Assembly (NCBI GenBank): GCA_021772845.1
Contig: JAJFLF010000129.1
Coordinates: 1 to 5,081 of the forward strand
Direction: 5' to 3'
DNA length: 5,081 nucleotides
Source: Mariprofundus sp.
GTDB taxonomy: Bacteria > Pseudomonadota > Zetaproteobacteria > Mariprofundales > Mariprofundaceae
The notes below the pieces were generated by a model. The model was not told the DNA's origin, did not search any database, and worked only from the letters and a program-made list of their open reading frames with translations. The position numbers and the translations under genes are program-made. This document shows, in pieces, positions 1 through 5,081 of the stretch (its first letter is position 1; each line of letters begins with the position of its first letter).

Positions 1-1
1 A

Positions 2-1681
2 TTTTTCAAACGCGATCTGTTGCCTGTGTTAACACCAATCGGTCTTGATATGTCGCATCCATTTCCAAGAGTGTTGAATAAAATTCTGAATTTCATCGTG
101 GCGCTGGAAGGCAAAGATGCGTTTGGTCGAGAAGCCAAATATGCCATTGTGCAGGCACCTCGCTCGTTGTCGAGAGTGATTCGTTTGCCGGCGGAAATTG
201 CTGACTCGGAACATTGTTATGTGTTCCTCTCTTCCATTATTCATGCGCACGTGGGTGATTTCTTTCCCGGCATGAAAGCCAAGTCATGTCATCAATTTCG
301 CATTTCACGCAACAGTGAATTGCTCGTTGATGAGGAAGAAGTTGTCGATTTGAAGAAGGCGGTGGCAGGGGAGCTGTTGGAACGTCGTTTTGGCGTGCCG
401 GTGCGACTGGAAGTATCCAATAAATGTCCGCAAAAGCTGTATTCGTTCTTACTACAACAATTTGGGCTGAAGGAGGGTGATCTCTATCGGGTAGAAGGGC
501 CGGTGAATCTGTATCGCATGGCTGCCGTGTATGATGATGTTGACCGTCCCGACTTGAAGTTTGCTCCTTTTGAAGCGGGCATTCCGGCGCGTTTGAAGGT
601 CGAAGATCAGGATATGTTCGCTATTATTCAGGAAGGGGATGTTATATTGCATCATCCTTATCAGAGCTTTAAACCTGTAGTGGAGCTGATTAATCAGGCC
701 GCGGCTGATCCTGATGTGCTGGTGATTAAACAGACGATGTACAGGGTGGTACCGGACTCTCCGATTGTTGATGCGTTGATTCGTGCCGCACGTGCGAACA
801 AAGAAGTGGTGGCCGTGATTGAGTTGATGGCCAGATTCAATGAAGAGGAAAATATCGAGATGGCCAGCCGTTTGAGTGCCGCCGGCGTACAGGTGGTATA
901 TGGTGTGGTGGGTTATAAGACCCATGGTAAGATGGTTCTGATTGTGCGGCGTGAAGGCAAACATCTGCGCCGCTATGTGCATCTGGGAACGGGAAATTAC
1001 CATACCGAGACCAGCCGTTATTATACTGATTTTGGTCTATTGAGTTGTGATCCTGAGTTGGGTGAAGATGTGCACAAGCTATTCCAGCAACTGACAGGTC
1101 TGGGTAAGGCGATGCGTTTGAAAGCGATGTTGTCTGGACCTTTCACGCTGCATAAAGGGATGATTGAGCGTATTGACCGTGAAGCAGAGGTAGCACGTTC
1201 TGGTAAAGATGCAAAAATCCGTGCCAAAATGAATGGTTTGGAGGAGCCGGAGATTATTCGGGCTCTATACAGAGCTTCACAAGCGGGCGTGAAAATTGAT
1301 CTGGTGGTGCGTGGCATCTGCTGTCTGCGGCCGGGCATCCCGGGTGTGTCGGAAAACATTCGTATCAGATCGGTTCTAGGTCGTTTCCTTGAACATTCAC
1401 GGCTCTTTTATTTTCATAATGATGGTGAACCGGAAGTTTTTTGTGCCAGTGCTGACTGGATGGGACGCAATCTGTTGCGCCGCGTGGAAACCTGTTTTCC
1501 GATTCGCAATGATGCATTGCGTCGTGAGGTGATTGCACAAGGCCTCTCTCCCTATCTGACGGATAACAGTGGTACATGGCAGTTGCAATCAGATGGCAAA
1601 TATCGGCGTTTAAAAGCACGAGGCCTGGAGAAGAGTGCTCAGGTTTCACTCATGCAGAAACTTGGAACGCTACTGGATTAA
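2..1681 (+). CDS. ppk1: Polyphosphate kinase 1 (PPK1), 5'-truncated by window edge
   Basis: PPK1 reversibly transfers the ATP gamma-phosphate to growing polyphosphate through a phosphohistidine; E. coli PPK1 is membrane-associated. The frame is open from base 2 (FFKRDLLPVLTPIGLD), so the TTG at 20 is an internal Leu and the true start lies upstream. By alignment from memory to the 688-residue E. coli enzyme, about 127 N-terminal residues are missing: the N domain and the beginning of the H domain. Catalytic residues are intact. The phosphoacceptor His is in KTHGK (bases 923-925), the second His in YVHLGTGNY (980-982) and the third in LEHSR (1394-1396). Their spacing of 19 and 138 residues equals that of E. 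coli H435/H454/H592. Mg-binding Arg equivalents are in MYRVV (743-745) and ARFNEE (833-835). The SADWMGRN block and the C-terminal PYL...W.LQ.DG.Y tail are present, and the gene ends normally with TAA. It converges on the channel gene. Function is near certain. Confidence 0.97.
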   Translation, partial: FFKRDLLPVLTPIGLDMSHPFPRVLNKILNFIVALEGKDAFGREAKYAIVQAPRSLSRVIRLPAEIADSEHCYVFLSSIIHAHVGDFFPGMKAKSCHQFRISRNSELLVDEEEVVDLKKAVAGELLERRFGVPVRLEVSNKCPQKLYSFLLQQFGLKEGDLYRVEGPVNLYRMAAVYDDVDRPDLKFAPFEAGIPARLKVEDQDMFAIIQEGDVILHHPYQSFKPVVELINQAAADPDVLVIKQTMYRVVPDSPIVDALIRAARANKEVVAVIELMARFNEEENIEMASRLSAAGVQVVYGVVGYKTHGKMVLIVRREGKHLRRYVHLGTGNYHTETSRYYTDFGLLSCDPELGEDVHKLFQQLTGLGKAMRLKAMLSGPFTLHKGMIERIDREAEVARSGKDAKIRAKMNGLEEPEIIRALYRASQAGVKIDLVVRGICCLRPGIPGVSENIRIRSVLGRFLEHSRLFYFHNDGEPEVFCASADWMGRNLLRRVETCFPIRNDALRREVIAQGLSPYLTDNSGTWQLQSDGKYRRLKARGLEKSAQVSLMQKLGTLLD

Positions 1682-1689
1682 TGCATTAA
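1678..1689. repeat. 12-bp perfect palindrome over the ppk1 stop codon
   Basis: TTAATGCATTAA reads identically on both strands and contains the ppk1 TAA stop (1679-1681). It directly adjoins, and overlaps by three bases, the inverted repeat at 1687-1713. It could be part of a 3'-end structure or a protein site, but an AT-rich 12-mer palindrome can also arise by chance. Confidence 0.35.
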
Positions 1690-1713
1690 CCCGATCTGGG
1701 TTTGTGCGGGTTA
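1687..1713. terminator. Candidate bidirectional terminator hairpin between convergent ppk1 and channel genes
   Basis: TAACCCG (1687-1693) is the exact reverse complement of CGGGTTA (1707-1713), giving a 7-bp stem with a 13-base loop. A competing shorter hairpin, AACCC (1688-1692) with GGGTT (1698-1702), uses the same left arm and a 5-base loop. The position six bases after the ppk1 stop and 32 bases beyond the channel stop suits a shared 3'-end element. No T-tract follows on either strand, so a classic intrinsic terminator is not shown. Confidence 0.35.
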
Positions 1714-1744
1714 GATACGCAGGGAAGGGTATAAGCAGTCGTGT

Positions 1745-2608
1745 TTATAGATCATCCGCCAGATTTGGGGCTACAGAGATATTATCCGGTTCAATGAGTG
1801 CTTTGCCCTTGACCTGATGTGTTCCACAGTGTGGGCAGTAGGGGTGATCCTGAGAAATGCCATGATGGCAATCTCTGCATGTGGCCATATTGTTGACCAT
1901 GCGTCCTACTCGCACAGAAATTACAGCTGTGATCATGGCAAACATGCAGATGCCCGACATAATCAAACCACCGGCAAGGGTTTTACCTAATACGCTTGCC
2001 GGTACAAAATCGCCATAACCCACCGTGGACATGGTCACCAGAGACCACCAGATGCCTTCAAACGCATTATTGAATGTCTGTGGTTCAATGATGTGAATTA
2101 AATTACCAACCATGATGGAAATAAGAAGGATAGTGCCGAGTACACCAAACAGTAGTGAGAGGGAGCCATGCAGAGAAGAAAACAGAGCACGAACGACTGG
2201 GAAGAAGACAGCTACACGGATGACTTTAACCAAACGTAATAGCCGTACGATGACAAATGCATCACCAGTAAGAAACAGCGGTAAAACTGTCGCAATATCA
2301 ACCATGCCATTAAAGCTTTTTATATAATGCCATCGGTTTCTGGCTGCATATACACGCAGAAGAAACTCACAGGCAAAGACAATAAGCAGGCTGTGTTCGA
2401 GCGGTTCGATCCATTGTCCCCAGCTCTGATGCAGGTCGTCAACGGTATTCAACATGGATGCTGTAACTGCAACGAAGATTAAAGAGAGCATGAGGTTGTT
2501 TACGATCTTGCCTATTTTGGCATCGGTATCAAATAAGAGGGTATTCAGCAGTTTGCGTAAGCCTTTTAGTTGCGGTTCATGTTCTATTTCCTGATTCTTT
2601 TCAGCCAT
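1745..2608 (-). CDS. Voltage-gated-type K+ channel (6-TM) with C-terminal zinc-ribbon-like motif
   Basis: The 287-residue inner-membrane protein has the ion-transport family layout. Estimated helices are S1 36-55, S2 70-90 (E81), S3 101-114 (D104), S4 118-136 with regularly spaced R122, R125, K128 and R131, and S5 150-174. A pore helix with WWSLVTMS leads into the selectivity filter TVGYGD (195-200), followed by S6 208-234. The filter is canonical for K+, and the S4 charges suggest voltage sensing by a tetramer. Unusually, the cytoplasmic tail after S6 has CRDC (C244, C247) and CPHC (C258, C261), a CX2C-X10-CX2C zinc-ribbon-like motif with three nearby His; no RCK/KTN or cyclic-nucleotide domain is present. 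The ATG at 2608 is the only Met before residue 40. A G-rich stretch (2618-2625) lies about nine bases upstream and is only a weak Shine-Dalgarno match. It lies downstream of ppx on the same strand across 111 bases. The K+ channel call is strong; gating and partners are unknown. Confidence 0.93.
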   Translation of the reverse strand: MAEKNQEIEHEPQLKGLRKLLNTLLFDTDAKIGKIVNNLMLSLIFVAVTASMLNTVDDLHQSWGQWIEPLEHSLLIVFACEFLLRVYAARNRWHYIKSFNGMVDIATVLPLFLTGDAFVIVRLLRLVKVIRVAVFFPVVRALFSSLHGSLSLLFGVLGTILLISIMVGNLIHIIEPQTFNNAFEGIWWSLVTMSTVGYGDFVPASVLGKTLAGGLIMSGICMFAMITAVISVRVGRMVNNMATCRDCHHGISQDHPYCPHCGTHQVKGKALIEPDNISVAPNLADDL

Positions 2609-2638
2609 TATAAACTACCCACCCCATATAAAACTCTC

Positions 2639-2647
2639 ATGATACCA
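2639..2647 (-). promoter_or_regulatory. Candidate extended -10 promoter for the channel gene
   Basis: On the minus strand this reads TGGTATCAT: a TGn extension followed by TATCAT, which matches five of six bases of the sigma-70 -10 consensus. No good -35 box lies 17 bases upstream (TAAATG), which extended -10 promoters can tolerate. Transcription would begin near 2632 and leave a leader of roughly 24 bases. It suggests the channel can be transcribed separately from ppx. Confidence 0.35.
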
Positions 2648-2664
2648 CACGATTAGAAATACAT

Positions 2665-2683
2665 TTAGCAAGATGTTTGCCAA
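2665..2683 (-). other. Weak hairpin in the ppx-channel gap
   Basis: In the minus-strand transcript TTGGCAA and TTGCTAA flank a 5-base loop and pair over seven positions, one a G-U wobble. It lies 37 bases after the ppx stop. The stem is AT-rich and has no U-run behind it, so it is a poor intrinsic terminator; it may mark the ppx 3' end or be chance. The rest of the 111-base gap shows nothing beyond the promoter candidate listed separately. Confidence 0.2.
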
Positions 2684-2719
2684 TAGGGCTTGTTGTTCGT
2701 GCTGCGCTGAAACTTATGT

Positions 2720-4279
2720 TTAGATATCTGCCTTCAGGTTGAGATCAATGTGCAGTTCTCTATCGAAAGCCTGTTTGATGTAGTCGATGGTTTGTAAGGC
2801 CGCCCATCGTTCCAGCATTAAGTCGCCATCACCTTCAAGACGCAGCGTGATGTTCTGTTTATCTATTTCAACATCGACATCCTCTACACGGCCACGACGC
2901 TCTTTGTTGAGAGCAATGCCTAAGCGCAGTAGTGCACTTAACTGCCAGACTTTTGTCTGATCGGAATCAGACATGCAGGCAAAGATTTCATTGCTTTCTG
3001 ATGGTCCTGCTTTGCGATGATAGCGTACCACTTGTGAGAGAACTCTTTTTTCACGTTTGCTGAGGCCAAGTAGTGGCGATACAGAAATCAGATAGGCGCT
3101 GTGCCTGTGGTAACCACCGACACGGATATATAGGCCGATTTCATGCACCAAAGATGCGATTTCAAGCAGTAGCCGGTCACGGTGAGGCATGCGATGCAGT
3201 TCGTGGCTTTGATCGTAAAGTTCAAGAGACAGACGTGCTACCTCTTTGCCAAATCTGTGTGATACGTGGTATTTTTTTTTCAGGCTACGGGCCCAGGCCA
3301 ACAGGTTGCGCCGTTGGGATGTGAAGGTGCGCTGTTCACTGTCTACCATATCGAGAATCACACCATCAAGCAGACTGGCATCAGGCATAACCATCTGTTT
3401 AGCGCCGCCGATCTCCATGATCTCATGAAAAACCATAGCGGCTGGAAGAATGACATCGGCCCGGTCTGGTCGAAGCCCTAAGTCGCGAATACGCTCTTCC
3501 AGGCTGAGTTTAGTCAGTATTTGTATTGTTTTTTTGAGCTGACTTCGATTGATGCGATGAGCCGATTCAGTATCTAATAGCTGGTGTGCTAATTCGCCAA
3601 TAGCTCCGGCATTGCCACCTGTTGCGACACATAGGTCGGTTTTTCGTCTGCCGATCATCTCTTTTATTTTTTTGCGTGCGCCATCAAGATATTCTGAGAG
3701 CAGTGTGTTGAAGTCACCTTCTTGCCCTAACACCTCTAGCAGGCGCACGGTACCAATTTTAAAACTTTGAGCTGATACTACTTCACCATCATTACACAGT
3801 GTGACTTCAACACTGCCACCGCCCATATCGATCAGCAGGGTAAATTTATTGGTGAGATCAGTGCGGCGGGCAATAGAGTAGTGCACCAGTCGTGCTTCCT
3901 CTTCTCCACTGATAACCTCTAAAGTAATACCTGTTTCATCGAGGATGCGCCGTTGAAGTTCGGCTCCGTTTTTTGAATCACGCATGGCGCTGGTTGCTGT
4001 GGCCCTGAACTCACCGACATGATGTTGATCAAGAATACGTCGAAACTGAATAAATGCTTCTACAGCATCATCCATGCATTGCTGACTGAGTATACCAGTG
4101 GTGAAAGCATCATGGCCGAGGCGAACGGGTTCACGATAGCGCTGGATGAGCTGAGCGGTACCGTCAAAATCCTGTGTGGCGATGCCGAGGCGCATGGCAT
4201 TGGAGCCGACATCAATTGCCCCTACCAGAGGGCCGCGATCAACTGAATCATCATCTGGAACAAGTTTGATAATTTCCAT
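2720..4279 (-). CDS. ppx: Exopolyphosphatase / guanosine pentaphosphate phosphohydrolase (Ppx/GppA family)
   Basis: The 519-residue cytoplasmic enzyme (E. coli Ppx is 513) removes terminal phosphates from polyP; family members may also convert pppGpp to ppGpp. The ASKHA phosphatase core shows phosphate-1 GAIDVGSNAMRL (20-31), ATATSAMRDS (93-102), the catalytic-Glu segment ISGEEEARL (123-131), phosphate-2 LIDMGGGSVE (149-158), and ATGGNAGAIGEL (219-230). From about residue 320 an HD-like C-terminal domain follows, with LVHEIGLYI (377-385) and GYHRHSAYLI (389-398), as in long proteobacterial Ppx/GppA. ATG 4279 is chosen because family homology begins there. The frame is open 97 codons further, to 4570, but that part has no family resemblance and lies antisense to ppk2. 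The ribosome site is weak: AAGG sits 12 bases upstream. Three A-tracts of 7 to 9 bases lie in the coding strand. It is divergent from ppk2 across 144 bases. Ppx versus GppA cannot be settled by eye; the polyP neighbours favour Ppx. Confidence 0.95.
   Translation of the reverse strand: MEIIKLVPDDDSVDRGPLVGAIDVGSNAMRLGIATQDFDGTAQLIQRYREPVRLGHDAFTTGILSQQCMDDAVEAFIQFRRILDQHHVGEFRATATSAMRDSKNGAELQRRILDETGITLEVISGEEEARLVHYSIARRTDLTNKFTLLIDMGGGSVEVTLCNDGEVVSAQSFKIGTVRLLEVLGQEGDFNTLLSEYLDGARKKIKEMIGRRKTDLCVATGGNAGAIGELAHQLLDTESAHRINRSQLKKTIQILTKLSLEERIRDLGLRPDRADVILPAAMVFHEIMEIGGAKQMVMPDASLLDGVILDMVDSEQRTFTSQRRNLLAWARSLKKKYHVSHRFGKEVARLSLELYDQSHELHRMPHRDRLLLEIASLVHEIGLYIRVGGYHRHSAYLISVSPLLGLSKREKRVLSQVVRYHRKAGPSESNEIFACMSDSDQTKVWQLSALLRLGIALNKERRGRVEDVDVEIDKQNITLRLEGDGDLMLERWAALQTIDYIKQAFDRELHIDLNLKADI
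3272..3280 (-). other. A9 homopolymer in ppx at the domain junction
   Basis: Nine consecutive T on the + strand give AAA AAA AAA in ppx, encoding K334-K336 between the ASKHA core and the HD-like domain. Such a run is a possible slippage site. One added A leads to TGA after 16 further codons, and one lost A leads to TAG after about 12 codons, so either shift would leave essentially only the ASKHA domain. Two A7 tracts (3529-3535 and 3667-3673) also lie in the gene. The run is directly seen; slippage is inference. Confidence 0.4.
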
Positions 4280-4309
4280 GTGCTCATGATGCCTTGTGTT
4301 GGAAATAGC

Positions 4310-4331
4310 GCCAACAAATAAATTTATTGGC
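4310..4331. repeat. Nested inverted repeats upstream of ppx
   Basis: AATAAATTTATT (4317-4328) is a perfect 12-bp palindrome. GCCAA (4310-4314) and TTGGC (4327-4331) form a second inverted repeat around a slightly offset centre. They lie 31 to 52 bases upstream of the ppx start, where a promoter, operator or leader hairpin would be expected. AT-rich palindromes occur by chance, so an operator role is only a suggestion. Confidence 0.3.
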
Positions 4332-4332
4332 T

Positions 4333-4354
4333 CTGTATCAGCTTTGTATTTTCG
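4333..4354 (+). promoter_or_regulatory. Possible Pho-box-like direct repeat upstream of ppk2
   Basis: Two units, CTGTATCAGCT (4333-4343) and TTGTATTTTCG (4344-4354), place TGTAT exactly 11 bases apart. The block ends 11 bases before the TATACT -10 box. PhoB sites consist of 11-base direct repeats beginning CTGTCAT and replace the -35 box about 10 bases from the -10. Phase and placement fit, but each unit matches CTGTCAT at only about four of seven bases, so the call is tentative. Confidence 0.25.
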
Positions 4355-4371
4355 TTGGACTGATGTATACT
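4343..4371 (+). promoter_or_regulatory. Candidate ppk2 promoter
   Basis: TATACT (4366-4371) matches five of six bases of the -10 consensus. The hexamer at 4343-4348 (TTTGTA), 17 bases upstream, is a poor -35 match at three of six, which would suit an activator-dependent promoter. Transcription would begin near 4378-4379, at the end of a T7 run (4373-4379), giving a leader of about 45 bases that carries the ppk2 Shine-Dalgarno. Confidence 0.45.
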
Positions 4372-4410
4372 GTTTTTTTCCTCTTGCTTTGAGGATCAGA
4401 TTTGTAAACA

Positions 4411-4415
4411 GGGAG
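4411..4415 (+). promoter_or_regulatory. ppk2 ribosome binding site
   Basis: GGGAG lies eight bases before the ATG at 4424. It is a clear Shine-Dalgarno match at normal spacing and fixes the ppk2 start. It is noticeably better than the sites in front of the two minus-strand genes. Confidence 0.75.
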
Positions 4416-4423
4416 TTTAGAAC

Positions 4424-5081
4424 ATGACTACAACGGCAAACAGTGAAGTAATCCAGCTTAATGGATCGCAGGAGGTGCCGAGTACGAATGAACGATGTTT
4501 TGATGCACTGGCAGAGAAACATGCACTGAGTGATGAGAAGATTAAAAAGATTTTGACTAAGTATCAGCAAGAGCAGGACTTAAAACCGTTCCAGGCTGAA
4601 TTGATCAATCTTCAGAAACATCTTGAAGAGACCGGAAAGCGCATGATTATTTTGTTTGAAGGCAGGGATGCGGCTGGTAAGGGCGGCACGATTCGTCGTG
4701 TAAGCCGTTATATGAATGAGAAACATTATCGTATTATTGCGCTCGGCAAACCTACTGATGAGCAGCGCAGTCAGTGGTTTTTCCAGAAATATGTATCCCA
4801 GTTTCCACATGGTGGTGAGATCGCCATGTTTGATCGCAGCTGGTACAACCGTGCCATGGTTGAGCCTGTGTTCGGTTTTTGTTCTGATCAGGACTATAAA
4901 AACTTCATGAAAGGTGTGGTTGGTTTTGAAAAGGATCTGGTACGTCAGGGAACGATCCTGGTGAAGATCTATTTCAGTGTGACCAAGAGTGTTCAGCAGA
5001 AACGTTTTGATCGCCGTACAGACGATCCTCTGCGCCAGTGGAAGCTCTCCGAAGTGGATGTGATGGCTCAGGAGCGTTGGG
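4424..5081 (+). CDS. ppk2: Polyphosphate kinase 2 (PPK2), 3'-truncated by window edge
   Basis: PPK2 enzymes use polyP to phosphorylate nucleoside mono- or diphosphates, such as GDP/ADP to GTP/ATP, in the cytoplasm. They are P-loop kinases unrelated to PPK1. The frame runs from ATG 4424, behind a GGGAG site, through 219 complete codons to the window end without a stop; PPK2 proteins of this type are about 300 residues, so roughly 80 residues are probably missing. Visible motifs are Walker A FEGRDAAGKGG (78-88, K86), KPTDEQRSQWFFQ (109-121), Walker B MFDRSWYNRA (135-144, D137), and the lid segment RRTDDPLRQWKLSE (197-210). One kinase domain sits behind an N-terminal arm of about 55 residues, so the visible part shows no tandem-domain (class II) layout. 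Class and preferred nucleotide cannot be settled without the missing end. It is divergent from ppx, which points to joint control of polyP breakdown and use. The family call is near certain. Confidence 0.96.
   Translation, partial: MTTTANSEVIQLNGSQEVPSTNERCFDALAEKHALSDEKIKKILTKYQQEQDLKPFQAELINLQKHLEETGKRMIILFEGRDAAGKGGTIRRVSRYMNEKHYRIIALGKPTDEQRSQWFFQKYVSQFPHGGEIAMFDRSWYNRAMVEPVFGFCSDQDYKNFMKGVVGFEKDLVRQGTILVKIYFSVTKSVQQKRFDRRTDDPLRQWKLSEVDVMAQERW

Noticed and set aside
20..22. TTG at base 20 as the ppk1 start
   Set aside because: The frame is open to base 2, and FFKRDLLPVLTP is conserved interior PPK1 sequence, so this codon is an internal Leu.
452..1003. 183-codon open frame on the minus strand inside ppk1
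   Set aside because: It lies wholly antisense to conserved PPK1 catalytic sequence. Its His- and Ile-rich composition is typical of a shadow frame, and it shows no domain.
2609..2615. TATAAT overlapping the channel ATG as a -10 box
   Set aside because: On the minus strand TTTATAATG includes the start codon itself, so a transcript from it would begin inside the gene. The TGGTATCAT site upstream is better placed.
3082..3153. HE in place of the HD pair (LVHEIG) in the Ppx C-terminal domain as a lost active site
   Set aside because: Long Ppx/GppA proteins commonly carry LHEVG/HEIG here. The hydrolytic site is in the ASKHA core, where all motifs are intact.
4019..4246. 75-codon plus-strand frame inside ppx
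   Set aside because: It is antisense to the conserved phosphate-1 and ATATSAMRDS region of ppx, with no recognisable domain.
4280..4570. 97-codon upstream extension of the ppx frame, overlapping ppk2 antisense
   Set aside because: The extension is Cys- and Phe-rich with no family similarity, runs through the divergent promoter region and lies opposite the real ppk2 start. Ppx homology begins right after the Met at 4279.

Overview
The window is a compact bacterial chromosomal segment of about 5 kb. It holds four protein genes, three of them for inorganic polyphosphate (polyP) metabolism. No RNA genes, insertion sequences, CRISPR arrays or phage genes were seen. The protein signatures (a PPK1 with the VLTPIGLD / HPFPRVLN block, a long two-part Ppx/GppA, and a one-domain PPK2) and the moderate base composition fit a proteobacterium, most like the gamma/beta-type branches. 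The genus cannot be fixed from the sequence.

Layout, left to right. (1) Bases 2-1681, + strand: the C-terminal four fifths of polyphosphate kinase 1 (ppk1), cut by the left window edge. (2) A 63-base convergent gap with two small inverted repeats. (3) Bases 1745-2608, - strand: a six-helix voltage-gated-type potassium channel with a TVGYGD filter, an arginine-bearing S4 and an unexpected four-cysteine zinc-ribbon-like tail. (4) A 111-base gap carrying a candidate extended -10 promoter for the channel and a weak hairpin after ppx. (5) Bases 2720-4279, - strand: exopolyphosphatase / pppGpp phosphohydrolase (ppx/gppA family). Its reading frame stays open further upstream to 4570, but the real start is placed at 4279. 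(6) A 144-base divergent control region with a good -10 box, an 11-base-phased TGTAT repeat reminiscent of a Pho box, and an AT-rich palindrome. (7) Bases 4424 to the right edge, + strand: polyphosphate kinase 2 (ppk2), cut by the window end.

Together the genes cover polyP synthesis from ATP (PPK1), end-wise hydrolysis to phosphate (Ppx), and use of polyP as a phosphoryl donor to nucleotides (PPK2). The arrangement ppk1> <channel <ppx ppk2> puts the degradative and the nucleotide-charging enzyme back to back on one shared control region. The potassium channel, on the same strand as ppx and downstream of it, is the odd member. The window looks like a conserved housekeeping/stress module rather than a mobile accessory island. 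The points most worth a second look are the zinc-ribbon channel, the shared ppx/ppk2 control region, and the A9 homopolymer at the domain junction of ppx.
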